A stretch of 64,000 bases of DNA, taken from the NCBI RefSeq assembly GCF_015690355.1, contig NZ_JADPRT010000006.1, positions 304,003-368,002 of the forward strand. Reading direction: 5' to 3'. This document shows positions 33,221 to 40,931 of this stretch, piece by piece; position 1 is the first letter of the stretch; each line of letters opens with the position of its first letter. The stretch is from Streptacidiphilus fuscans. GTDB taxonomy: Bacteria > Actinomycetota > Actinomycetes > Streptomycetales > Streptomycetaceae. The position numbers and the translations under genes are program-made. Below the pieces are notes generated by a model. The model had not been told where the DNA came from and did no database searches. It saw only the letters and a list, made by a program, of their open reading frames with translations.

Positions 33221-34122
33221 CCGTCCTGGAGGCGCCAACTCTGCCGCCCCTGCGGGAGAACGGCGCCAAGCGCTCCGTCCACGGGCGGCTGGTGAAGGTG
33301 CTGCTGCACCGCAGGGACGACCGCGGCATGGCGCTCGAACCGCACGCCGCACGCTGCGTCCGCGCGGGCGAGGTCCACGAGCTGGTCACCACCGACCACG
33401 ACGACACCACGCCCGGAGCGCGGATCGACCGCGTCGGGTTCCTCGGCTTCGTGGAGCTGGGCAACGCGGGCGTCATCGACCGCGGCGACACCGTCCGGAT
33501 CGGCGGACGAACCGTGGGCACTGTGCTGGGTTTTGACGCCTGCCACTTCCCCAACCACTACAACATCCTGATCCACGCGCCGGTGCCGCTCACCGGCGCG
33601 GACCTCGGGCTCGTGCCCGAACTGACGGTCACCTTCGAACCGTTGGCCGCCGTTCCCTCCCTCCTCCCCACAACACCGGAGCACACCATGCCCGTTCTCG
33701 ACCCCGTCGGTTCCGCGCCGGACCTGGCCCAGGCGATGGTCTCGGTCACCGAGCTGGCCGACACCGGCCTGCCGAAGGAGACGGTCGCCCTGGCCGAGTT
33801 GCTCCGGCTGCACGTCTCGCAGCGCAACGGCTGCGGCTACTGCACCACGCTCCACCGCGACGCGGCGCTGGCCGCCGGGCAGGACCCGGCCAAGCTCGAC
33901 GCGCTCGCCGGCTGGCCGAACGCCGCACACTTCTCCGCCGAGGAGCGCGCCGCACTCGCCGTCGCCGACCACCTCACCCGCGAGGACAGCGGCCCTATCC
34001 CGGACGCGCTCCGCGCCGACGCGGCCAGGCACTTCGAGCCGAGCGTGCTGGCCCGGCTGGTCTGGACGATCGCCGCGACGAACGCCTGGAACCGCATCGG
34101 GCTGGCGTCCGCCGCGGGTTAG
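33217..34122 (+). CDS. Fusion of an uncharacterised domain with an AhpD/carboxymuconolactone decarboxylase-like domain
   Basis: A 301-residue protein. Residues 1-150 form a beta-rich domain (VHGRLVKVLLHRRDDRG, DRVGFLGFVELGNAG, VLGFDACHFPNHYN) that I take to be DUF6917-like, unverified. Residues 160-300 are an AhpD-like helical domain with the redox pair CGYC (Cys206, Cys209) and His213. These domains act as peroxidase/disulfide partners or decarboxylases. An internal ATG at 33688 has GGAG six bases upstream, exactly at the domain border, suggesting two genes joined by loss of a stop, or a second protein made by internal initiation. Last gene of the operon; the start overlaps the previous stop (ATGA). 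Confidence 0.72.
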   Translation: MTVLEAPTLPPLRENGAKRSVHGRLVKVLLHRRDDRGMALEPHAARCVRAGEVHELVTTDHDDTTPGARIDRVGFLGFVELGNAGVIDRGDTVRIGGRTVGTVLGFDACHFPNHYNILIHAPVPLTGADLGLVPELTVTFEPLAAVPSLLPTTPEHTMPVLDPVGSAPDLAQAMVSVTELADTGLPKETVALAELLRLHVSQRNGCGYCTTLHRDAALAAGQDPAKLDALAGWPNAAHFSAEERAALAVADHLTREDSGPIPDALRADAARHFEPSVLARLVWTIAATNAWNRIGLASAAG

Positions 34123-34387
34123 AGCGACGCGACTCCCGCAGGCGACCCCGAGCGCGGACGAGATCGAGACCGACCCGCATCACCGCGGCGTGGTCACCCT
34201 GCAGCTGAGCCCGCTCGGGCAGACGCTGGTCGACCAGGTCCTTCAGTGGCGGGAGCACGAGCTCCCCCGGATCCTGGCGCGGCTCGATCCCGGGCTCCGT
34301 GCCGCCACCGCCGACGGCCTGGACGCGTTCCACCAGGTCGTCGGCGAGGACTACGCAGCCGACCTGTACGGTCCGGTCCCGCTGTAG
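34121..34387 (+). pseudogene. Remnant of a MarR family regulator (C-terminal part)
   Basis: The frame reads DEIETDPHHRGVVTLQLSPL then GQTLVDQVLQWREHELPRIL, which is the wing and dimerisation helix of a MarR protein. The usual RETDPxDRRGVxVxLTPxG pattern is still recognisable. The N-terminal helices and the recognition helix are missing upstream, where the AhpD-fusion gene ends. A short protein from GTG 34190 could be made but would lack a DNA-binding domain. Best read as a decayed gene. Confidence 0.55.
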
Positions 34388-34432
34388 CGCCGGGAACAGC
34401 GCCTTTCCGAGGCTGTCCCGCCCAGGGATCCC

Positions 34433-34702
34433 TTGCGTCGACTTACAGGACCTGGCGGCCGCGCCGAGACCGGCCTGACCAGCGCACCCGTGATCGACCC
34501 GACGACCCAGCGACCGGCGGGCGTGATCACCCTCACCCACCTGCTGCACGCGCGACTGCACGACCTCACCGAGGAGCACCACCGCGAACGCGTCCTGCCA
34601 CGCCCGGCAGGCGACGACCGGATCACCGCGACCGCCTCCGGGGCGGCGGCGCGCACACGGCTTCCGCACCCTGGTCGAGGAGCCGCCCGGCTGCCCGGAT
34701 AG
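34433..34702 (+). pseudogene. Remnant of a CBS-domain protein, probably a ClC-type chloride channel C-terminus
   Basis: Residues 17-56 of this frame (SAPVIDPTTQRPAGVITLTH, LLHARLHDLTEEHHRERVL) match the last CBS strand and the tail of actinomycete ClC-type channels. No membrane part exists upstream and the frame loses similarity after RERVL. With the MarR remnant it makes 34.1-34.8 kb a small graveyard between two intact operons. No transposase or integrase trace was seen. Confidence 0.45.
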
Positions 34703-34849
34703 CGTTGTCCTCGGCCCACGGGTCACCGGCGCGAACCGCCGGAGTCCGCCGACACGCCGCCCCGCAGCTCACCGCGGGTCACCGCCGCCCACCGCGGCCC
34801 ACAGAACTGAACAAGCACTGCCCGCCCACCTCCCTCGAACGGAGGCGAC

Positions 34850-35950
34850 ATGCACGTCGCCCTCGGCTACGCCGGACCGCCAGCCTGGACCCTGTCCCGG
34901 GTGCTCGGCAGCTGGCAGCTCGAACCCGCGGTCGTGACCATCTCCCTGGTGGCCGCCGTGGCGTACCTCATCGGCGTCGTGCGTGTCGGCAGAAGCGGCG
35001 TCGGCAGAAGCGGTGGCGGGTCCTGGCCGCTGCAGCGCACCGTCGCGTTCTTCGGCGGGCTGGCCCTGTGGATCGTCGTCTGCTGCTCCGGCCTGGGCGT
35101 CTACGAGCGGTACCTGTTCACCGACCGCGCGGTGCAGGCGGTGCTGCTGCTCATGGTCGTCCCGCTGCTGCTGGCGCTCGGCGCGCCGGTCAGCCTGCTG
35201 GTCCAGGCGCTGCCCGAGCGGCTGCGCCCCCGGCTGGAGGCGGCGCTGGCCGGGCGGGTGTCGCGGGTGCTGATGTTCCCGCTGGTGTCGACGGTGGTGC
35301 TGATCGTGCCGCCGTGGCTCTTCTACTTCACGTCCTGGTACCAGAACTCGCTGACGTCCTCGGCCTGGAACATCGCCTTCCATCTCGGCTTCGTGGCCTT
35401 CGGGCTCGCGTACTTCTGGCCGCGCCTGCAGATCGACCCCGTGCCGCACCACTACCACCCACTGCTGGGCGTGCTGATCACGATCGCGGAGGTCATCTTC
35501 GACGCCGCGCTCGGCTTCGTCCTGGTCTTCGGCGGGCACCTGCTGGCCTCGCACTACTGGGACTCCCTGCACCGTCCCTGGGGCTGGACCCCGGAGCAGG
35601 ACCAGAAGTGGGGCGGCGCGGTGCTGTGGGGCCTCGGCGACATCGCGGGTGTGCCGTTCATGGTGGCGCTGATCATCCGCGTGGTGAAGGAGGAACGCCT
35701 CCGCACCCGCGCCGTCGACGAGGAACTCGACCGGATCGAACAGGAGGCCGCGTCGGCGGCCCCGGTCACCGTCGCATCCACGTCCGGGTCCGGGACTGGG
35801 TCCGCTACCGGGTCCGCGACCGAGGCCGACAAGGTCGCGCCCGCCGCACCGGTCGCGGTCCCGGAGCAGCCGGAGACCTCCCGCCCCTGGTGGGAGACCG
35901 ACCCACGCCTGGCCCACCGCTACGGCTCCGCCCGCGACGCCGAGGACTGA
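34850..35950 (+). CDS. CtaG-like cytochrome c oxidase assembly protein
   Basis: A 366-residue membrane protein of the caa3_CtaG family with about seven TM segments. Characteristic features are WTLSRVLGSWQLEP, LLLALGAPVSLL, PPWLFYFTSWYQ, NIAFHLGFVAFGLAYFWP, DPVPHHYHPLLGVL and FGGHLLASHYWDS. The His residues in the loops fit copper delivery to the CuB centre of cytochrome oxidase, the role of CtaG in Bacillus-type systems. The hydrophilic C-tail (about 300-366) contains Gly/Ser/Thr repeats. No oxidase subunits lie in this window. The gene ends in a 16-bp repeat that reiterates its stop. Confidence 0.85.
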   Translation: MHVALGYAGPPAWTLSRVLGSWQLEPAVVTISLVAAVAYLIGVVRVGRSGVGRSGGGSWPLQRTVAFFGGLALWIVVCCSGLGVYERYLFTDRAVQAVLLLMVVPLLLALGAPVSLLVQALPERLRPRLEAALAGRVSRVLMFPLVSTVVLIVPPWLFYFTSWYQNSLTSSAWNIAFHLGFVAFGLAYFWPRLQIDPVPHHYHPLLGVLITIAEVIFDAALGFVLVFGGHLLASHYWDSLHRPWGWTPEQDQKWGGAVLWGLGDIAGVPFMVALIIRVVKEERLRTRAVDEELDRIEQEAASAAPVTVASTSGSGTGSATGSATEADKVAPAAPVAVPEQPETSRPWWETDPRLAHRYGSARDAED

Positions 35951-35998
35951 GGGCGCGGAGAGCTGAGCGCGTGGGGAGTTGAGCGCGCAGGGAGCTGA
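35948..35998. repeat. 16-bp tandem repeat reiterating the ctaG-like stop
   Basis: TGA occurs at 35948 (the real stop), 35964, 35980 and 35996, exactly every 16 bases. Because 16 is not a multiple of three, stops fall in all three frames. Confidence 0.8.
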
Positions 35999-36008
35999 AG
36001 GCATGCAG

Positions 36009-36045
36009 AAGCCCCGGCATGCACGGGGGGAACATGCCGGGGCTT
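36009..36045 (+). terminator. Terminator after the ctaG-like gene
   Basis: A 13-bp perfect stem (AAGCCCCGGCATG with its complement at 36033-36045) around an 11-base purine-rich loop follows the repeat array. It is the likely end of the ctaG transcript. Confidence 0.7.
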
Positions 36046-36202
36046 GCCAGCCGCTCAAGACCAGCCAGAGAACCATATCGCCGCAGGTCAGGCCGGGGAA
36101 AGTAGCGGGGTGGCACCCCTCCCAGTGGTTCTCCCCCGGGCACGACCGGCGCCGGCCGAAATCGCCTTGCTCTCCCGGGCCGCGCGCCCAAGAATCGCCG
36201 CC

Positions 36203-36865
36203 ATGAGCGATCCCGGCACGAGCGATGAAGCGCCCGTCGACTTCTCCCACAAGCCCGTCCTGACCGGCAGCAGGGTCGTGCTGCGGCCGTTCCGGCTCGA
36301 CGAGGACGCCGAGGTGATCCGCGACTTCCTCACCGACCCGGAGGTGGTCCGCTTCACCGACGGCCGGCCGGTGACCGAACGCCGGGCCTGGACCGAGGAG
36401 TCGGAGCAGGGCATGCGCGCCTGGTACGGCACCCGCAACGAGCAGGCCGACCGGCTCGACCTGGCCGTCGTCGACCGGGACACGGGTCGCTGCGTCGGCG
36501 AGGTCGTGCTCAACGAGTGGGATCCCGACAACCAGAGCTGCAACTTCCGCATCCTGCTGGGCTCCAGCGGCCGCGACCGGGGCCTCGGTACGGAGGCCAC
36601 CCGGCTGATCGTCAGCCATGGCTTCGAACGGCTGCGCCTCCACCGCATCTCGCTCTCCGTCTTCGACCACAACCCGCGTGCCCGGCGCGCCTACGCGAAG
36701 GTCGGCTTCGTCCTGGAGGGCACCTCCCGCCAGGCGCTGCGCCTCGGCGACACCTGGGTGGACGACCACCACATGGCCGTGCTGGCCCACGAGTGGCGTC
36801 GCCACCGCGGTCACCCGGAGACCGCAGCGGCGGCCTCGGTGGAAGGCGCGGCGGGCACCGCGTAG
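36203..36865 (+). CDS. GNAT family N-acetyltransferase (RimJ/RimL-like)
   Basis: A 220-residue protein: GSRVVLRPFRLDEDAEVI at the N-terminus, IGEV-type strand as VGEVVLNEW, then the acetyl-CoA loop GRDRGLGTEATRLIV and HRISLSVFDHNPRARRAYAK, the standard GNAT motifs A and B. It resembles ribosomal-protein or small-molecule amino-group acetyltransferases of the RimL group. The acceptor is unknown. Only a weak ribosome site precedes the ATG. The tail after residue 200 is Ala-rich and unstructured. The MFS gene follows 97 bases downstream. Confidence 0.85.
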   Translation: MSDPGTSDEAPVDFSHKPVLTGSRVVLRPFRLDEDAEVIRDFLTDPEVVRFTDGRPVTERRAWTEESEQGMRAWYGTRNEQADRLDLAVVDRDTGRCVGEVVLNEWDPDNQSCNFRILLGSSGRDRGLGTEATRLIVSHGFERLRLHRISLSVFDHNPRARRAYAKVGFVLEGTSRQALRLGDTWVDDHHMAVLAHEWRRHRGHPETAAAASVEGAAGTA

Positions 36866-36962
36866 CGCGGCCCCGGACCCTCCCGGCGCGACAGAAGCCC
36901 GGCCGCGGGCAACGCTGGAAGGGATGCACGTCCGGGGGAAGCGGCGCCGGGAGGCGAAGCGT

Positions 36963-38522
36963 ATGGAGAAGAAGTGGTGGACTCTGCTGGCGGTCTGCGT
37001 CGGCACGTTCATGCTGCTGCTCGACGTCACCATCGTCGTGGTCGCGCTGCCCGACATCCAGCGCGCGCTGCATGCGGGCTTCAGCGACGTCCAGTGGGTG
37101 GTCGACGCCTACGCGCTCGCGCTCGCCTCGTTCCTGCTGACCTCCGGCGTGCTGGCCGACCGGTACGGGCGCAGGCGGCTGTTCGCGATCGGGCTGGTGA
37201 TCTTCACCGCCGGGTCGTTGCTGTGCGGGCTGGCGCAGTCCTCCCTGATGTTGATCCTCTCGCGTGCGGGGCAGGGCGTCGGCGGCGCGATCATGTTCGC
37301 CACCTCGTTGGCGCTGCTGGGCCACAGCTTCCGGGGCAGGGACCGAGGGATCGCGTTCGGGGTGTGGGGCGCGATCACCGGGGTGGCCGTCTCGCTGGGT
37401 CCGATCCTCGGCGGCCTGATCACCACCGGGATCAGCTGGCGCGGAATCTTCCTGGTCAACGTCCCCATCGGCGTCGCCGCGTGGGTCGTGACCCGGTGGC
37501 GGCTGGACGAGTCGCGCGCGCCGCACCCCGGCAGGCTCGACCTGGCGGGCTTCGCCCTGCTGACGGCGGGCCTGGTCGGGCTGGTCTACGGTCTGATCCG
37601 GGCCGGTGAGACGACTTGGGGCAACAGCGGGGCGATCACGGCGCTGGCCATCGGCGGCGCGCTGATCGTCGCCTTCGTGCTGGCCGAACTCAAGGTCGCC
37701 AACCCGATGTTCGACATGAGCCTGTTCCGCAAGCCGACCTTCGTCGGCGGCCTGGTCGCGGCCTTCGCCATGAACGGGTCGCTCTTCGCGATGCTGCTCT
37801 ACATCGTGCTGTACCTCCAGGACGTGCTGGGCTACTCGGCGCTGGAGACGGGGACGCGGCTGCTGGTCAACAGCGGGGCGATGCTGGTGGCCGCCACGCT
37901 GGCGGGCCGGCTGAGCGAGCGCGTCCCCGCGCGGTGGCTGATCGGTCCCGGGCTGATCGCTGTGGGCGTCGGGTTGTTGCTGATGAGCGGCCTGAACGGG
38001 AGCAGTACCTGGACGGACCTGATCCCCGGCTTCATCGTCTCCGGGATCGGCGCGGGCTTCGTCAACCCGCCGTTGGCCTCCACCGCCATCGGCGTGGTCG
38101 AGCCGGAGCGGGCGGGCATGGCGTCCGGGATCAACTCGACCTTCCGGCAAGTGGGGCTGGCCACCAGCATCGCCGCGCTCGGCTCGATCTTCGCCAACGA
38201 ACTGCAGCACAAGCTCACCTCCGCCCTGGCGACGACGCCGCTGGCGCCGAGGACGGGGCAGATCATCGCCGCCGTCCGCCAGGGCCAGGGACCGGGCACG
38301 TCGGGCGCCACCGCCCTGCCGGCGCCGCTGCAGGCCACGCTCCAGTCGGCGGTCCGGTCGAGCTTCACCGGCGCGCTCGACACGCTCTTCGTCGTCACGG
38401 CCGTCCTGGCGCTGGTCGGCGGGGTGCTCTCGGCGCTGCTGATCCGCACCAAGGACTTCGCCCACCGCCAGCCGGAGGGCCAGGAGAGCCCGGTGCGCAG
38501 CGGCGAGGCGGGGCGGAGCTGA
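36963..38522 (+). CDS. MFS transporter, DHA2/EmrB-like
   Basis: A 519-residue protein from the ATG at 36963, chosen for the GGGAGG eight bases upstream; an ATG at 36924 has its site too close. About 14 TM segments. Motifs: LLLDVTIVVVALPDIQRAL (family motif D1) in TM1, LADRYGRRRLFAIG (motif A), and GQGVGGAIMFATSLALL in TM4. These mark a DHA2 proton-driven drug exporter. No regulator adjacent. The gene ends in an 18-bp repeat. Confidence 0.88.
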   Translation: MEKKWWTLLAVCVGTFMLLLDVTIVVVALPDIQRALHAGFSDVQWVVDAYALALASFLLTSGVLADRYGRRRLFAIGLVIFTAGSLLCGLAQSSLMLILSRAGQGVGGAIMFATSLALLGHSFRGRDRGIAFGVWGAITGVAVSLGPILGGLITTGISWRGIFLVNVPIGVAAWVVTRWRLDESRAPHPGRLDLAGFALLTAGLVGLVYGLIRAGETTWGNSGAITALAIGGALIVAFVLAELKVANPMFDMSLFRKPTFVGGLVAAFAMNGSLFAMLLYIVLYLQDVLGYSALETGTRLLVNSGAMLVAATLAGRLSERVPARWLIGPGLIAVGVGLLLMSGLNGSSTWTDLIPGFIVSGIGAGFVNPPLASTAIGVVEPERAGMASGINSTFRQVGLATSIAALGSIFANELQHKLTSALATTPLAPRTGQIIAAVRQGQGPGTSGATALPAPLQATLQSAVRSSFTGALDTLFVVTAVLALVGGVLSALLIRTKDFAHRQPEGQESPVRSGEAGRS

Positions 38523-38576
38523 CGGGTCCACCCGAGATGAGGGTTCTGCCCGAGGTGAGGGTTCTGCCCGACGTGC
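38520..38576. repeat. 18-bp tandem repeat at the MFS-gene stop
   Basis: CCCGAGATGAGGGTTCTG and two variants follow the stop. TGA at 38520 (the real stop) recurs at 38538 and 38556, and becomes TGC at 38574, an 18-base period throughout. Confidence 0.75.
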
Positions 38577-38634
38577 GGGTGTAGGGCGCGGCAGCGCGGG
38601 CAGATGACCGGACGGGGCGGCACCGGAGGAAGCC

Positions 38635-39663
38635 ATGAACGCCGTCGAGCGTGCAGTCCGCCGGATCGACGCCTGGCAGCAGCGTCACCGTGCGCCGGGC
38701 TTCGTCCTCGGCGTCGTGCACAAGTTCGGGGACGACCGCTGCGGGCAGCTGGCCGCGCTGATCACCTACTACGCGTTCGCCGCGCTCTTCCCGCTGCTCC
38801 TGCTGCTGACGACGGCCCTCGGCTTCGCGCTGCGCGGGAACCCCTCCCTCCGTGCCGACGTGCTGAACTCGGCGCTGGCCGACTTCCCGGTCATCGGCGA
38901 CCAGTTGCGCGCGAACGTACACAGCCTCCAGGGCAGCCTGATCGCGGTGACCTTCGGCTGCCTCGGCCTGCTCTACGGCTCGCTCGGCCTCGCGCAGAGC
39001 CTGCAGTTCGCGATGGCGCAGGTCTGGAACATGCCGAACGTGCGGCGGCCGGGCTACCTCCCGAGGATGGCCCGCTCGTTGGTCCTCATCCTCACGCTGG
39101 GCGTGGGCCTGCTGCTGGTCTCCACCGGCACGGCACTGCTGAGCGGGCTGTCCGGACCCGGACCCGTCGTCACGGCGCTGGGCCTGCTCGGCTCGGCGGT
39201 GCTCAACACCGGCCTGTACCTCGCCTGCTTCCGGCTGCTCACCCCGCACGACGTCCCGTGGCGGCGGCTGCTGCCCGGCTGCCTGCTGGCCGGTCCGTGC
39301 TGGACCGCGTTGCAGGTCTTCGGCGGTGTGCTGGTCGCGCACGAGCTGCGGCACACCACGCAGGTGTACGGGGTCTTCGGCACCGTCCTCGGCCTGCTGT
39401 GGTGGATCTACCTCGGCGCGCAACTGTCGCTCTACGGGGCCGAGGTGAACGTCGTCGCGATGCGGCGGCTCTGGCCGCGCTCGCTGGTGCAGCCGCCGCT
39501 GACCCGCGCCGACGAGCACGTGCTCGACGCGATCGCCCTCCAGGAGCGCAGGCGTCCCGAGCAGCGCGTCGAGAGTCACTTCCGGCGTGATCCGGCGCGC
39601 GGCCGCAGGCACCCGGAACCCCGCGAGAAGGAGCCACCGAAGCACGGGCCCGCCAAGACCTGA
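38635..39663 (+). CDS. YihY/BrkB family inner membrane protein
   Basis: A 342-residue membrane protein of the YihY/UPF0761 group: KFGDDRCGQLAALITYYAFA and FPLLLLLTTALGF in TM1, VTFGCLGLLYGSLGLAQSLQ, ILTLGVGLLLVSTGTALLSG, and LLWWIYLGAQLSLYGAEVNVV at the end, the family hallmark. Six TM segments are expected. The old ribonuclease BN label is erroneous for this family; function is unknown, possibly envelope transport. GGAGGAAGCC precedes the ATG. The C-terminal 60 residues are Arg/Pro-rich and cytoplasmic. Confidence 0.85.
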   Translation: MNAVERAVRRIDAWQQRHRAPGFVLGVVHKFGDDRCGQLAALITYYAFAALFPLLLLLTTALGFALRGNPSLRADVLNSALADFPVIGDQLRANVHSLQGSLIAVTFGCLGLLYGSLGLAQSLQFAMAQVWNMPNVRRPGYLPRMARSLVLILTLGVGLLLVSTGTALLSGLSGPGPVVTALGLLGSAVLNTGLYLACFRLLTPHDVPWRRLLPGCLLAGPCWTALQVFGGVLVAHELRHTTQVYGVFGTVLGLLWWIYLGAQLSLYGAEVNVVAMRRLWPRSLVQPPLTRADEHVLDAIALQERRRPEQRVESHFRRDPARGRRHPEPREKEPPKHGPAKT

Positions 39664-39746
39664 TCCGCGAGATCCACGACGGCTTGCTGACTCATGGTCA
39701 AAAACTGTTCGTAGCCAGGCTCATCCGCTCCCTAGGATGGTCGGTC

Positions 39747-40763
39747 ATGGTTGACTTCTATCCTCCGACCGGCCCCTACGACAGCGGCTACCTCGACACC
39801 GGGGACGGCAACCGCATCTACTACGAGCAGCTCGGCAACCCGAAGGGCAAGCCGGCGCTCAATGTCCACGGCGGCCCGGGCGCCGGTGCGACGCGTCGGC
39901 CCACGCGGGCCTGGGACCCGGAGTGCTACCGCATCATCCGCTTCGACCAGCGCAACTGCGGCCGCAGCACCCCGCACGCCAGCGATCCGGCGGCGGACAT
40001 GAGCCTCAACACCACGCAGCACCTGATCGACGACATGGAGCGGCTGCGCGAACACCTGGGCATCGAGCGGTGGTTGCTCAACGGCGCGTCCTGGGGATCG
40101 ACGCTGATCCTGGCCTACGCGCAGCAACACCCGGAGCGGGTCAGCGAGATGGTCATCCAGGCGATCACCACCTCCCGCCGGTCCGAGCTGGACTGGCTCT
40201 ACCGGGGTGCCGGGAACTTCCAGCCCGAGGCCTGGGACCGGTTCCGCGACGGCGTCCCCGAGGACGAGCGCGACGGCGACCTGCTCGCCGCCTACGCCCG
40301 GCTGATGGAGAACCCGGACCGCGCCGTCCGCGCCAAGGCCGCCGCCGACTGGCTCACCTGGGAGGACGCCGTCATCTCCAACGAGCCCAACGGCATCCCC
40401 GGCATGTACAGCGACCGCGACGTCGACGCGCAGATCGCCTTCGTCCGCATCTGCGCCCACATCTTCAGCCACGGCGCCTGGCTGGAGGAGGACCAACTCC
40501 TGCGCAACGCCCACAAGCTGGCCGGGATCCCGACCGTCCTGGCGCACGGCCGCCACGACATGGGCTGCCCGCCGCAGACCGCCTGGGAGCTGGCGAAGGG
40601 CTGGCCGGACGTGCGCCTCCACATCGTCGAGGACTCCGGCCACACCGGTGGCGAGGTGATGGGGCAGATCGTCCGGACGGCGATCGAGGACTTCAAGAAC
40701 CGCTGGCATCCCATTTACGACAATCCCCGTAGTTCAGCGGGAATTTCCCGGTGTACGGCATGA
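39747..40763 (+). CDS. pip: Proline iminopeptidase (alpha/beta hydrolase, S33)
   Basis: A 338-residue protein: oxyanion motif HGGPG at residues 41-45, DQRNCGRS, the nucleophile elbow GASWGST with Ser115, and a late His in DSGHTGGEV. A helical cap lies between about 150 and 260. This is the complete S33 prolyl aminopeptidase signature; it cleaves N-terminal proline from peptides in the cytoplasm. The start at 39747 puts MVDFYPPTGPY first, as in homologues. It sits directly before the NRPS operon but has no shared promoter, so any role in product maturation or self-protection is only a possibility. Confidence 0.88.
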   Translation: MVDFYPPTGPYDSGYLDTGDGNRIYYEQLGNPKGKPALNVHGGPGAGATRRPTRAWDPECYRIIRFDQRNCGRSTPHASDPAADMSLNTTQHLIDDMERLREHLGIERWLLNGASWGSTLILAYAQQHPERVSEMVIQAITTSRRSELDWLYRGAGNFQPEAWDRFRDGVPEDERDGDLLAAYARLMENPDRAVRAKAAADWLTWEDAVISNEPNGIPGMYSDRDVDAQIAFVRICAHIFSHGAWLEEDQLLRNAHKLAGIPTVLAHGRHDMGCPPQTAWELAKGWPDVRLHIVEDSGHTGGEVMGQIVRTAIEDFKNRWHPIYDNPRSSAGISRCTA

Positions 40764-40818
40764 CGTCACCTTTCCGTCCGCCGCGCTGCAAGGGGACTGT
40801 TTAAACCTGCCGGGGCCG

Positions 40819-40846
40819 TTGACATCGTTATGCACAACCATAGGCT
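40819..40846 (+). promoter_or_regulatory. Probable promoter of the NRPS operon
   Basis: TTGACA (40819-40824) and TAGGCT (40841-40846) are 16 bases apart, an almost ideal vegetative promoter, in an unusually AT-rich stretch. Transcription would begin about 80 bases before the exporter GTG. It appears to be the only strong promoter ahead of the ten-gene run. Confidence 0.65.
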
Positions 40847-40931
40847 TGGTTCGTACATGCAACACGTGGGCCGCACCGGTACTTGACGCCGAGGCTGGTA
40901 AACCCACCACCGAACGGGGGAGCAACACCAC

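Noticed and set aside
34121..34849. Mobile element at the pseudogene region
   Set aside because: No transposase, integrase, terminal inverted repeats or target duplications were visible.
39747..40763. Proline iminopeptidase as a member of the NRPS operon
   Set aside because: A strong promoter and 168 bases separate it from the exporter gene, and S33 peptidases are ordinary housekeeping enzymes. Involvement cannot be excluded.
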